This document shows positions 31,013-44,210 of a stretch of DNA of 46,499 nt, piece after piece. The first letter of the stretch is position 1, and each line of letters begins with the position of its first letter. The notes under the pieces are model-generated. The model saw only the letters and a program-made list of their open reading frames with translations. It did no database searches and had not been told where the DNA came from. Origin of the DNA: Bigelowiella natans CCMP2755 (Eukaryota; Cercozoa; Chlorarachniophyceae); the NCBI GenBank assembly GCA_000320545.1, contig ADNK01001943.1, positions 1 to 46,499 of the forward strand, read 5' to 3'. Both the position numbers and the translations under genes were made by a program.

Positions 31013-32062
31013 CACGTGCACACCCACTTGTGAATGTCACTGCTGATCTGAACAGTGGCACCCTGCTAGCCTGCCCCGAGGATGGCACATGCGCGTCCAG
31101 CTGAGGGGGCAAAGACGTTGCGAATGGATCAGTCACTGAGACGCCGCGCGTTGTGCGAAGTGCACCTTGCATGCAAGTGCATGCATTGCACGTGATCGCA
31201 ATGAGCAGTGAGTGAGTGATGAGCAATGCCAGAATGATCGAGTGACACACGCACAGCATGAACACACACCAAACACTCACACACGTGGTGCACGAACGCA
31301 CAGACACGCACACGTGTCTGAGCCAACTCGATTCCCAGCGCTCGCCTCTTCCTTTGCACGTCGCGACCGCACCGCTGCGCAGCGAGCCACAGCCCCGCTG
31401 CAGCGCAGCTCCCTCAGGGCCGACGCGCATTGACCGTCCACTTTGACGTGCAGCACTCATGCTTCCCATCATGCCATGGCATCACAGTGTGTTCCCGTGT
31501 GTTGGCATGACTCGCACGATGAAAACCACTCGCAAATTGACAGGTCAATGAGCATGCACGCATGATCCAATGTTCAAGTCGTTGATTTGTGTGAATTTTT
31601 GAAAAAGTGAAAAGTTTCGTCGTTTTTTTTGGTCAAATTCACTTGTTTCACAAACATCACATCACATCCAGCTTCATTGATTGCCGCATCAGGCCGCTAG
31701 GAGCCACACATCGAAAACTCACCAAAGTTGAAACCACCAAAAAAAAACACTTTTTTGGCGCGGGAACGTTCAATTTTGCGAATTTTGGAGTGGAACTTCT
31801 GGAGATGACGGAGTTGCTCTTGACACGGCCTCTGAGCATGTTTTTTTGAGACAACGCGCAATGGGGACCCTTTCCGCGGCACCCAAAGTTTTTGTCCTCG
31901 ATTTTTTTCCTTGAAAATCCACTTTTTTGCACCCCTTTTTGGACAATTCTGGACCTTCTCACACGTCCAGAAGTCTTCTGTGGTGCTTCGGAAGAAGTTT
32001 GGAGTGGATTCCGAGCACGATGCGGACCAAAATCCGGGGAGTGACACCCCCTTGCACGTCAT

Positions 32063-33743
32063 CAGTCATCAGCCGCCACACTTGTTCACGTTCGTGCTGC
32101 AGACGAGAGACATCCCATTGCTAGATTGCCAGCTAGCAGCGCGTCAGCTGGCCAGATTGGTTTGGACTGCCAGACCATCACAGACACGTGACACCATGCA
32201 CGTGTCACGTGTGACATCACCATGTCCATTGCAAGCACAGACACGCAATGCCATGTGCACATTGCACGTGACATTGCTGTGTCCATTGTGACCTGGAGAC
32301 TGCTAGCTGGTCATGGACTGCCCAGTGCATGGCTGGCTGCATCAAGTCTGTGATGCGCAAGCTAGCTCCAGATCTGGCTGGACTGGCCACATCGCAGTGG
32401 ACCCATTTGCCATGCCAGCACAATGAAACACTGAAACAATGAAACAATGATGATGAACTGCATTTCCAAAGTGTTGCAAGACGTTTGCAGAGTTGCAAAA
32501 TGCAGCGCCTCGAACCAGCTTTGGTGAAGACAACAACTGGTGAACTGCTGTGTCAAGTGAGCAACGAATGGCATGAATTTTCAATTGAGGGTCATTGAGC
32601 ACACACCTGCGCGCCCACGCTAGCACGCGCGCCCAGGTGCATGCTTTTTGCGTGCGTGTGCTGAAACTTCGCACGTCCATGAAGCCAGTGTGCACACACC
32701 CTCACGAGCTTGCAAAACTTGTGGCACGCAAACGTGAATGCGCCAGCGTGTTCAAAAGTGGCAAGAATTTTTCAATTTTCGCCCGCTGGCAGGCGTTGAA
32801 AAGTGAGGTTTTCAAGCTGAAATTCGAAAAAAAAATCAAACTTGAACCTCAAACAGGCTCCAGTGTGCTTCCAATGTCCAATTGCAACGATTGAGTGCGC
32901 CAGGCCGCACGCGCAAAGCACAGTTTGTTCAAAACCCACTCGTTGCCGGGATTGACACAGTTGTGAGCATGCGATCGATGTTGTGCCATGATGACAGCAC
33001 GGCTTGCAGCGTGTGCGAGCAACATCGCATCAGGCTCCATCTAGCCGTGCTTGCACAGTCCGTCAAACCCGGCAACAATTGGGTTGTGAACAGTGCAGCG
33101 CTTCGCGACGCGCTTTGAAGCAGCAGGCAGTTGCAGTTGCATTGGTCAAGGAAAAGTCATCAGAGCTTGTCCGATGGCCAAACCCAAAAAAATGACCGAA
33201 ACATTGACCAAAATGTCCATTTTCAAGGCTCATGCAGTCCAGCAGTGAGCGCGCAAAGTGTGAAAATTCACACCCGTTGTGCAGAGGATGCACGCTGCGC
33301 GTTTGTTCTTTGCCACATTTTGAATGCTTTTCCGCGTGTGTTCAACCAATCTTCATCTAGTTCATGTGCAAGAAAAATTTCAAAGAAATGCGAGCAAATC
33401 CAATGTCCATTGCATCACATGATGCGCTTGGTCGCGCGCAAAAGCTTCCAAACGCACATTCTGAAATTTGTTACAGGTTTGACGGAGCTGTGTAGCATGC
33501 ACAGGCTAGCAGGTGCGGCGATGCGCGCACATCCTAGCATCGCTAAATCGATACATGCTGCGCTTGCGCCTCGTGCCTAAGTATTACCATGTGAAGGATG
33601 TATAGTGTCGTAGCATGCGACATGGCACATAAAATTACACAATAACGATGTTGCATGAACATAATTCTTTATGAATTTAAAAATACGGATTTCCGTCCAG
33701 CCTTAACTACATGTACAGAGACGACTTGCCGAAATCGTTAGAT
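32063..33743. other. gene-poor, TGCA/CATG-rich intergenic DNA
   Basis: I see no gene that I can support. Texture resembles 4990-8184 up to about 33590 and then returns to the AT-richer style of the CCCH gene's 3' flank. Several short frames on both strands were examined, and none shows a family signature. Confidence 0.5.
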
Positions 33744-34591
33744 TTACTCCTCCTTTGATTCGACAGCTTCCGATTGTCTGGGCTCATCCTCTGCTTTCTG
33801 TAAACGTAAAATTATCAGCCGACCATCACATAATTACTACATCATAACCGGATAGAATTTGATTTCAACGGACAATAATCATAGAAATCCAAGTGGATAG
33901 CTATCCTACCTCTTGAGGCTGTAAGCTATCAACTGCAGCAGGTTCGGCCTTAGTATCGACGTTGTTGCTTTCGGAGACCTGCATTACACTTCCGGTATTC
34001 ACCACTTGCCCTTGCGTCGCCCCAACCTGGTTGAACTGAGCAGCCTTGAGCTCGGAGAAGCGTTCCTGAGACATTTCTGGATGGTCAAACTTGCACGTAA
34101 TTCCGAATTTACAATCTCCCGTCTTCATGTAGAAGCTGCAGGGCTGGACGCCAGGCCGTAAAGGAAGACCTAGTGTTATTTAAGCCTCTTAGTCGAAACA
34201 GCATGAATATCCAAACTTATATCCACCATTTTTCATGTAAATCGAGTACTTTTCCTCTCTAAAACGTATAGGGATACCTTTCGAGTTCACCCTGTCGGCT
34301 GGCCTCATGTTCAGGTGCGGGGTCACCTATTTGAGAATTTAGCTTGTGATTAGTTGGCGACCCAGTTGTAATAATGCTTCGGTGTAGCGCGAGACATCCA
34401 GTTTCTGAACTTTCTTTTGACTTGCAGTTACCTGGACATGGAAGGGGTGGTCGAAACGGCATGTTGCACCAAACTTGCATTCGCCCGTTTTCATGTAGAA
34501 TTGACATTGCGGCTGCCCAGGACGAGAAGGGTAGCCTTTCTCATTGAAAGTGGTACATGGAATACACTGCAAATAAATCTTATTAATCCTC

Positions 34592-34636
<45 letters not shown>

Positions 34637-36095
34637 AAACAGTAATATCAACCCTGTCCATTGCCATCTTTTGTGTCCCGCCCATGTTTGGCGGATGATT
34701 AAACTTGCACTGTTGATTAGACGGATGATATCAGTCACTGTATTTATCAGAAAACGAATCTTAAGGCCAAACCGTAACTCCAAACTTGCATTGACCAGTT
34801 TTCATGTAAAATTCGCATTCCTGCACAAAAAACTCAATAATATACCCTTCTATTCTTTTGAGAAACAGAGATTAGAAAACCTTCGCTTCGGGACGGAGCG
34901 GATATCCTTGTGCTGTCGTCGAAACCTGAAATAATGTATGATATACTTTCCTAAGTACGAGATATATATTTCCAAAATATCCAATAGGATGGTGCATATG
35001 ACACATTACTTGTGCTTGCTTGGCCTGGATATTTTCAGGATGATCCCATCGACAAGTTGCGCCAAAACTGCAGATTCTAAAAATGAAGGGAATGTGTTAG
35101 TATACCAACAATTTTCTAATGCATTGTATGATTCTACATAAATATATTTTTATTTTTCTTTCATGCATATCTTATTATTTTATGCTGGTCATTAAAAAAG
35201 GTTGAATTGACATAGATATTACCCCCATTCAGAATAATACTTGCAGGGTTGTTCGCCCTTTACATACGATTATTGCCGTAGTATATCGTAGTGTTGGAGT
35301 AGGTATTGAGAGAGACCGAATAAATAATAATTACGAGTTTCTTAGTGAATATAAGATAATTCCAGGTTAATTAATTATGTTTTAAATGATTATTTGTTTC
35401 ATATCCAAGGACCCGTTCGTATACATTAGGCAAACAATATACCGGTCGAAGCGGGTATCCCTTTGAATTTAGAGCAACATTTGATTTTTCTTGTTCTTGC
35501 ATCTGAATCACTTCTTCAGGGTGATTCCACTTGCAAGTTGTTCCATATTGACATCTGTTAACCATTCACTCAATCAGTTGACAAATGATAAGGCTTGCTC
35601 TCTACACTGCCTCACCTTCCACACTTCTCGAAGTAGCTGCAAGTTTTCTGCCCAGGTCGAATTGGGTACCCTCGGGAGTTAAGACCGTATTGCCTAAGAT
35701 TATAGAGAACAATTTACACCAAATTCCTTCTATTGCGACTTCAATATCGACGAACCCGACGGTGACGTTAGCGTTCATGCTGTTGTAGCCCCCGTACGGA
35801 TGAGAGCGAGCGTTGGATCGCCCTGTTCTCATAGGCCCATAGCCCATGTAAGATTGTTGAGAACCCATTCCCATCCCCATACTCTGGGTTTGATTCTGAT
35901 TTTGAATATAAATACAGTTTATTCATTTTTATGTGAAGTTTTGGTGTTCGGAGAAAATTCGACCTGTTGCCCCCATACATTGTTGCCGCCGTAAGCCTGA
36001 CTGCTTCCACCGTAAGCCTGCTGGTTCATCATGCCACCTCGATTTCCCATCCCCATTTGGCCGTATGCCTGTTGATTGTATCCTTGGTAACTCAT
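33744..36095 (-). CDS. five-finger CCCH zinc-finger protein, 13 exons, 403 aa
   Basis: Tandem CCCH proteins of this plant-ZFN-like type bind RNA (some also DNA) and regulate mRNA. Minus-strand exons: 36095-35964, 35895-35756, 35693-35616, 35554-35443, 35257-35223, 35076-35010, 34925-34881, 34820-34773, 34709-34653, 34566-34432, 34326-34278, 34169-33910 and 33797-33744, giving 1212 nt in phase. The N-terminus (1-90) is Gly/Gln/Met/Tyr-rich and low complexity. All five fingers have C-X8-C-X5-C-X3-H spacing: C109-C118-C124-H128, C159-C168-C174-H178, C205-C214-C220-H224, C259-C268-C274-H278 and C310-C319-C325-H329. Fingers 3-5 read YMKTG-(Q/E/D)-CKFG. GYPLRP-type motifs precede fingers, as in plant homologues. 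Fingers 1-3 are each split by an intron. The C-terminal tail is acidic and Gln/Glu-rich. Confidence 0.92.
34593..34633. repeat. (GA)n microsatellite in intron
   Basis: This GA run lies in the intron between exons 9 and 10 of the CCCH gene. On the transcribed strand it reads as a CT polypyrimidine tract. Confidence 0.95.
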
Positions 36096-36828
36096 GGTTT
36101 GAAAGGGTTCGACTTCTTTCCTCCCTATCCTTCCTCGTCCTTTTGATTATGCGGGGCTCACTCAAGATCTAAGAAAATTGATAACGAAAAATTAAAATGT
36201 CACAATAAGACTAAATTAAGCATCTATTACAAAGTCGTACAATAAATTCTCATTATTTTAAGTGATATTTTCTCAAATAAGGACATCTGATAAATCTTAA
36301 TTAAGCACGGTGTTTTTCCCCTTACCTGAAACACGAAAAGTTCTTCGAATCTATCTGTCTTCGTTGCTTAATGTCCTATAAATTCTCCATTCTTCTTCAA
36401 CAAGTACCCGAGCACAACCTACAGGATCTGGCAAAATATAATACCAGGCTTTTGCCGCTACTTACTTCTCCTTGCGCTTGCCTTTCTCATGTGGTAATCC
36501 CGGAACTTTTCTGACATCGTTCAGAAATCTGGACTGTTTCGGCTCAAATATCTGTCCAAAGTGGCATTTTGTGCCGACTCAATTGGAAACGGTTAGTTAA
36601 GGTGGCGCAAATTTAGATTAAGGCGTTGGTGTATCAACAAGATGAGATACGTTAGTAAAAAGGACTAATATTATTAAGAAAGACATACTTGTATGGATGT
36701 CTTAGTCCATAAACCATGCTTACTATTGTGCTTACTGCCAGTCTATTCACTGAAATTCCTGTTAAATTCCCGCGAAATCCGGTCGAGGAGCGATTGGAAG
36801 GGAAAGGCTTTCAAGCGGGCTGGGAACC
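36096..36828. promoter_or_regulatory. divergent intergenic region between CCCH gene and coiled-coil gene
   Basis: Two genes start back to back 733 bp apart, CCCH leftward and the coiled-coil/RanBP2 gene rightward, so promoters for both should lie here. It also holds both 5' UTRs. No specific promoter motif was identified. An ATG frame at 36716 was not preferred because 36829 begins an acidic, Lys/Glu-rich frame that continues in phase across the next exons. Confidence 0.5.
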
Positions 36829-38578
36829 ATGGATGAAGCGGGCAACGGCCGGAATCATGCAGGCGAGGAGATGGATCCTGATACTTCAAACATCTTGAAG
36901 AAGCGGGAGGAGATACTGAAGCTAAAGTGCGTACCTACCCTTTGTCCGAATTGCATTTCCTCCTCCCCAGTTTGTGATGATGAGACCCTTTTGCCTCTGT
37001 TTTATCTTTTTTTTACAAAGAGAAGAAAAGCTCAACCTGCTGAAGGCCAAACGGGAGAAGATGCAGACTGAGTTTGAGAACCTTATGGCGGAGGAGAAGC
37101 AGTTGGAGGTCGAATCTAACCCGTCAGACATCGTCCTCGGCATCTCATTTCTTTCTCAAAAATACGCTGCGTCAGGAACTCGTGGAGCTGAAGAAGAAAT
37201 CGCTTGAGCAGCAGCGCGAGTAGTGCAGCCTCTTGTTTGTGTTATGGTCGATCCTGGGAAAGTGGTGCTGATGACGATGTTTTTGTTTGCAGATTACACA
37301 AGCTACAAGGTGCGCTCGACGGATTTAACTTGACGCTGAATCAATCGCACTTGTTTGATGGTAATGCATTCTCCAATATTACGTCGCCAACCCTGTGATC
37401 CCAGGTTCGCTCACATCTTCCTTTCTGTTCCATCATAGAAAGCGATGGCGACGATGATGAATCGCTAAACCTAGAGGACATCAAGCAGAGCCTAGACGAC
37501 ACAACCAGCAGCTTCGATGCCACGACGTTTTTCGGAGGACCGGCCTCCGCGAACACAGATACTAGCGCAATTAGAGATCGATACGCAGACGATGGCCTAG
37601 CTGCTGCTGCCGTTGATTATGGGTGCAAATGACTTTTAAATGATATCCAATGTTTTCCTTTGCGATTGCGAAATGATTCTTGCATATCGTGTAGGGACGA
37701 GGATGCTGACAGCATTTCAACATTGAGCGAAGGAGAAGTTAGCGGGGAATCGGATGTAAGAGATGCATCGCACTGGCGCATGATGCGAACTTTATTCTTT
37801 ACGAAAGTCTGATGGGCAGATTGCACTTTTACCTACCTCCCCCCCCCCAACCCACCTGCCCTGCCTCCTCGGAATGAAGATAATATTTTCATGTCTAAGA
37901 GCAAGTTTATTCGTTTCGCATTACGCTAACTCCTCCTCCCCATCCCCCTACTCCAGGTCGAGAACATAACGGAGTTCCTGCGCAACATCAAGAAAAGAGT
38001 GTTTGACGTCCAGAACGACGTAAGTGCGGAGTGGAGGGCAAGACAATCTTTCTCGCCACTCACTTGTACTATTGGAGAGCCACAATGGCGGCTCTAAGTT
38101 TTTTCTGCAACGCATTTCGGCAGGTTAAATCGTTCTCCTCTTCGAGTCTTGGCCGCGGCATCAAAGGCGAGAAGCGCCAAGAACACTCTTCGTCGTATTC
38201 TTCCCGCTTCGGATGGCACCGAGCTTCACAGCACGACCCTAGGGGACGGGGGGGGGCTGCAGGGTCAGCAACAATGCCAGGAGTAGCAGGAGCATCAGCG
38301 CCCCAAGAACGCAGTCGTTCGTGGTCTAGAAACAGCAGTGCCATTACGAAATGGGTGTGTAGATTGTGTCTCGAGGAGAACGACCTGGCCGATGTCGAGT
38401 GCTGCCTTTGCGGGGAGATTAGGAGTGTCAACGATTCAGGCACCGTAAATCAGGTTTTTCGGGATAGAGTAGTTCGTCCCTCCCCCCCCCCCTTCCCCCC
38501 CTCTCTCTCTTCTCCTCACTTTTCCTCTCTCTGCTTGTGCGCGTGGCAGTGTGCGTATGTGCTTTGCGCTCATGATAT

Positions 38579-38645
<67 letters not shown>

Positions 38646-40141
38646 CGCTCCGGACGTGCCACAGACCGCTGAGTCTCTATCGGATGGCCATTCGCTAGAG
38701 CGACAGCACGGTTTACCTTGCCTCAGTCCCCAACTGCCCCCATGCTGTGTTAAATGGCGTTTGCTTGTCTGTCCGTGTTTGCGTGTGGGGTTGGTTGGGG
38801 GGGGGGGGGAGGGAATATGTAGATATTGGAGTGGCCAGGGCCTCGTTCATGCCGATGTTAGTTATTAATGGCACTGATTGACGATGACGACAAACGTTTT
38901 CGATGTCGATGCTTAATCCTGACGCCCTGCATTCGGTTTGATGCTGCGTTCAGCGGCGGCGGCATTACCAGCAGCGGCCATTCCGCCCAAAGCCTCGCTG
39001 CACACGCGTGGGAAAACATGGGCACGGTCGAAGGCGAAGAGGACGACCCCGATGACGATGAAGACGGCCTTCTCGCTGAGGCCGAGGACCTCCATGCAAT
39101 TCTCACCGGTAGGGCAAGAGCAAGCCCGCCACGCGCTTCTCCCGCCTCTGCGACAATGGAAGACGGGTATACGCCAGCGGGAATGGGCCCCTTTTCTCGG
39201 CATCGCCGCGCATGGGCGAGCGCTGGGGACCGCCGCAGCAGCAGCGCCGCCAAGGATGGCGTAGGCGTCCCCCATGATGACGTCGATGATGGCGACGACG
39301 AAGACGGAGACGACGGCGACGATGATGGCGGCGATGGCCTTGGAGATCTCGATGCGTATTACACCCGGTGGAGGCAGACGCAGGAGGAGAAGGGCAAGGG
39401 GAGCAGCAGCAGCAGCAGCAGTAGCAGCAATTACTATGATAGTAGTCATGGGAGAAGCAGCCCATGCCACCGTCGCCGCTATCGAGGGGCATATCGCGGA
39501 GAGTACTCCTCCTCGTCAGCAAGGCCGGCCGCCCCCCCCACCGAGTACAACTTCCACAACTACGAAGAAGACGACGGTGCGCAATGGAGGAGGGCGAGCG
39601 GCAGGAGGAGCCATGGCGGCCCTGCCGCCCCTGCTTCGGCCCATGGATCTTCGTCGCCCTCGCCGTCATCATGTTCGCAGTCCGATGGCGGCGGTGTTGG
39701 AGGGCGAGAGGAGGGGCGAGAGAGACGGGAGAGGCGAGAGAGGAATTCCCCCAGAGCCTCCGCCGAAGGCGAATTGCAGCAAAAAAAGTGGAACCAGAGC
39801 TGTCGAGTCGTCGCGCTAAACAACAACAACAACAATAACGACGAGGCGTCGTCCTCGACAGCCCTGCGCCGTAGCAGGGGGGGGGGCGGTGATGGCTCTG
39901 GGGGCGTAAATACATGCCCGTTGGGAATGCTTCAGGTCGGTGATTATCGACGTGAGCGTTGCAGATGGTCGGTCGCGGTTGGGGGCTGAATAGTACGCTA
40001 GATGGTAGTTTTGAGGGAGAGGCTGATGGTGGTAGTGATGATGATGATGGTGATGATGATGATGATGATGATGATGGTGATGGTGATGGTAGTGGGGGTT
40101 GTGGAGATGATGGTGACGCAGTTTGGCTCTTATCGCAGGGA

Positions 40142-40177
<36 letters not shown>

Positions 40178-40892
40178 TTTGATACCACTCTGACCCGTCC
40201 CCCCCTCCCTCCTACCCACCTACTCCCCCATGTGTAACATACCACACAGACAAAAGGGATCGATGGGATGACTTCTATACGTGCGAATCACTGTTGTCCT
40301 GGGCTTTATGCTTTGAAAGGTGCCCCGCCCTTCATGTCTTCTCATTATTTTTTCCTTTTTCAAAAAGAGAGGATAAGCGAAGGCGCCCATGCATGTATGG
40401 CGCCCCCCCCCCCTTTTAAAAACCTACAAAGCCACGCAGGAGGGAAAACCAAAAAGAAGATTACACACTCCCCGCGCGCATAGACTTGATTCTCTCGCCT
40501 TATCTCCCGCTTCTCGCGGCGTGGTAACACGACAGAATACAACGCGAACACTCACACTCACACTCACCAGAGATACATCTACCGTAAAACCGCCTTAACT
40601 AAATGGCCTTCTGGCCGCTCGTTGTGTCGCGAAGAAGGCCGGCCTCAGGAAGCAATCTTACCGATCAATCGCTGGCTGGAGGGGGAGATTTCGGGGGAGT
40701 ACGCGACATGGCAAGTGTTAGACTATCTCTTCTCGGATTCGTCTTCCTCCTCCTCCTCCCTCTCCAACCTCGACGCCAAGTCTCGAAATCTGGCGCTGGC
40801 TGTGCAGATGTAATTCCAGAGGGAGGGGAGGGGGGAAGGGGGGGGGGGAAGGGGAAAGTATGCGGTGATGGGGCGTATCAATATGTGTGTGT

Positions 40893-40928
<36 letters not shown>

Positions 40929-40941
40929 GTCTGTGAGTGTG

Positions 40942-40980
<39 letters not shown>

Positions 40981-41477
40981 GTTTTCGCGCGCGCGCAGAG
41001 GAGGGTGGGGATATGCGGGCGGGCGCAGGGCAAAAAGGCGCGGCAGCGTCTGGATGACATGGATTACGACGACGATGATAACGACGGCGATCATGCCCGA
41101 GAGAACCACATCTACTGTGATGGCTTAACATGCAATAATATGCATGTGTACACAAAAAAGGTATTCGAACAAATCGGAGGCCGTCGGCGGCGTTCTCGGC
41201 ACGCTCTCCGGAGGCCTCCCCTCCATCCACAGCTCCCGCTGCGCCCGCTGGCTGACGAAGCACATATTCTCTCGAGCGCCCAGGGAAGTGACCCGGGACG
41301 CGCTGCAGTGGCTTTGCGGCAGTCTCAACCTCTTCCAGTCGGGAGAGGACGCGGGGTGAGTTATAGTGTTTGGGAAGAAGGGGAGGCAGGAAGGACCGGC
41401 GGCCGCTATTCCCCCCCCCCCCACCCCCCCCACCCTTTTTTCCTTTTCCTTTCTTTGTTGGTGGAATCTCTCTTGTT

Positions 41478-41545
<68 letters not shown>

Positions 41546-41562
41546 GTGTGTGGGTGTGTGTA

Positions 41563-41609
<47 letters not shown>

Positions 41610-43174
41610 CGTCGGGGAACTGCTTTTGTTTGTTTGATATGCATCAATCACAGGGCCCTGCGAGCATGTTGATCCTCTGCTTGCTTCTTCTTCCTCTTCG
41701 ACCTGTCGCTGCCTCTTTCACCCTCCCCTCCCTCTCCCCCACCCTGCTGACTTCTTCCCCAACGCCGCTTGCTCATCATCATCTTCCTCCCCCCTCCCCC
41801 CCCCACCTCACCTAGAACTTTCCCCATTTCGCGGATGCTGGGGCGGCTCATGGAGGTCCCGGAGACGATGATGTCGCTCGCGTTCTCACGAGCATGCCTC
41901 CAGGCCCACCCCCACAGGAAGAAGGGCTCGCTGGAAGCCTACCTCCAGACGCACATCTACCTCGATCTAGTCCGCAGGCAGTGGGCGGGGTTCTCGAGCA
42001 GCGGCGACCCTGGCGACGATGCGACGACGCTACCTTCCCCTCCCCAGCAGGACGTTGACTTCGACAGCAGCGCGGGGGGGGGCGGGGGGCCGAGTGACGG
42101 TGCCGCTGCTACCGCAGCGGCTAGCCAAGAGCCCGCCTCGTTGGCCAGCGATGGAAGTGCTGCCCCTCCTCCTTCATCATCATCATCATCTTCTTCTTCT
42201 TCTCCCCCCCCTTCTCGGTCATCGAGTGCGGCTGGACCTGCCGGCCTGCAAGATGGGGGAGGGGACTCGAAGCTGCAGCAACGGCGGCCGCTCCAGGAAT
42301 GCAGCAAAAATACTGCCTCCTCCTCCTCGCACCTCCTCCTCCTCCTCCTCCTCCTCCTCCTCGCATTACTCCAGAGGGGGCTAGATAAATCGCAAAGAAA
42401 GGATAATAAATCTATAAATATACGTATATATATATATATATATATATATTATTTTATTTATGTGCCATTATTGATTTCACGCTATATTTTATCTCCCCCC
42501 CCCCCCCCCACCCCTTTCTCTCCCTCTCCTCCCCAGCGGCTCAAGGACGCTGCGATCTACCACGAGATGACCGCGCAGCAGGAAGGGATTTTGAAGGAGT
42601 GCGAGGCATGGACGAAGGTAGAAGGCAAAGCGGAGGGCGAGAGCAGCGCGTGGCGGGGCTAGGCTGGGGGCAGTCGCTTGTTCTGTAACGTATATAATTG
42701 CGTGATTTGGCCTTTTTTGCTGCTTTTCCCCCTTCTCCCCCCTTCCCCCCCCCCCCCCCCTCAAAGGGCAAGCTTGAGGCGCACAACCAAAAAATGGATG
42801 AGTACCTGGAGTTTCTCTCGGCGTACAGAGACAGGGCTGATGAGCAGCTGAAGCGGCTTGAGAAAGGAAGCTACTACGCAGTGCTTAAGGCGAGGAAGGA
42901 GATGACCGATGCCCAGCTCAAGAAGTGCTACCAGATGGCCGTCATCAAGGCCCACCGGACAAGAAGGGAGGCAGCAAGGAGAAGTAATTACTCTTCCTTT
43001 TGGTTGAGCAGGAGGAGGAGGACGAGGGGGGGGGAGGGGTGGGGGGGTTGAGGAGAAGGGGCGTTCCTATAGCGCCTCACACGCGTGGATGTACACAACA
43101 CATACATCAACCATAGAGCTCGCGCACACAAGCACTCAAGCACACACACACGCACATACAAAATATACGTGTAT

Positions 43175-43213
<39 letters not shown>

Positions 43214-43523
43214 TGATATATAAATCACACAGGTTTCAGCTCGTAAGGGACGCCTACCACGCAATCCTTAGAGAACGAGCCGCCACGAAGAACGCCAACG
43301 AGGCGACATCGTCGCCATCGTCGCCGGAGCAGGGATCCTCTTCGCCGCAGCAGCCGTTTGATGCGAAGGCAAAGCGCCGTGGAGACGACGTGAATCATGC
43401 AGATCACACGCGAGGAGGCGAGGCGAGGGGCGCGCCAGCAGCCGCAGAGGACAAAAACCGGTTCGGGGAAACATCTACCCAAAAAAATGATATTACCCTC
43501 ACAACACACACACACACACATAC

Positions 43524-43566
<43 letters not shown>

Positions 43567-44166
43567 CTGTTATATATCACAGAAACCGGGAGAACGAAGC
43601 TAATCCGGAGGAGGAAGGGGAGGGCGACTCGTCGAAGAGCCAGGGCATCAACGGGACTGCCGCTATGGCTAACGCCGCCACTGCTGCTCCTGCGGATCAC
43701 GAAACCGAGAACGACAGCGCAACCAGCAGCATCGGCAACGAAGGCACCAAAACAGAAGGCTTAACAAGTGCACTCCAAGGCGCTGAGAAGGAGGATGGCG
43801 AGCAAGGCGGCTCCGCCGAGCCCGCCGCCGACGATCAAAAGGGGGGGGGCGACGAAATCACCGGCTCTCCTACCCCCTCGCAAAAAGACCCCGCAGCAAG
43901 GGCCGATGAAGATACGGCGTCACCGCCTCCCTCCCCCTCCCCCTCGCCCGGCAACGCGCAAACGGGTGCGAATAGCAACGAGGGGGGGGAGGGCAGCGGC
44001 AGCGGCGGCACCTCTTCAAACGGTAGCCTACCGAAGCAGCAGCAGCAGCAGTCTGGCCATCCAGTTATATTGGAGATTGAATACGTCTCTATGCACGCTG
44101 AAATGGCAGCTCACAGGGCGGAGATGTGTATTAAGGTGTGTGCGGGTGTTCATCTCTTAATTTTCA

Positions 44167-44210
<44 letters not shown>

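Larger units (their letters stand above)
29815..32054. mobile_element. DNA transposon with 44-bp TIRs and 8-bp target duplication (hAT-like)
   Basis: The left end 29815-29858 begins CAAGGGGGTGTCACTCCCCG and is matched in inverse by 32011-32054, with 40 of 44 positions identical and all four differences transitions. The flanks CATGTCAT (29807-29814) and CACGTCAT (32055-32062) match at seven of eight positions. The 8-bp duplication and a CA-G-rich terminus are typical of hAT elements. No hAT transposase is recognisable inside, so it is either non-autonomous or of another family. It carries a two-exon gene and AT-rich homopolymer-spotted DNA at 31590-31960. Confidence 0.75.

Noticed and set aside
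31212-31472. His/Thr/Arg-rich frames on both strands
   Set aside because: They arise from CA and CACG repeats in the hAT-like element and have no domain or splice support.
36716-36898. ATG-initiated frame upstream of the large plus-strand gene
   Set aside because: It overlaps the better-supported start at 36829 in another frame and does not continue in phase into the next exon.
39103-40245. Minus-strand open frame of 380 codons, rich in Ser, Arg and Pro
   Set aside because: It lies antisense to the Ser/Asp-rich exon of the plus-strand gene and runs through GA/GAT microsatellites. Its composition is that of a shadow frame.
40718-41647. Minus-strand open frame of 309 codons
   Set aside because: It is built largely from CT, TG and GA repeats and C runs, opposite in-phase exons of the plus-strand gene.
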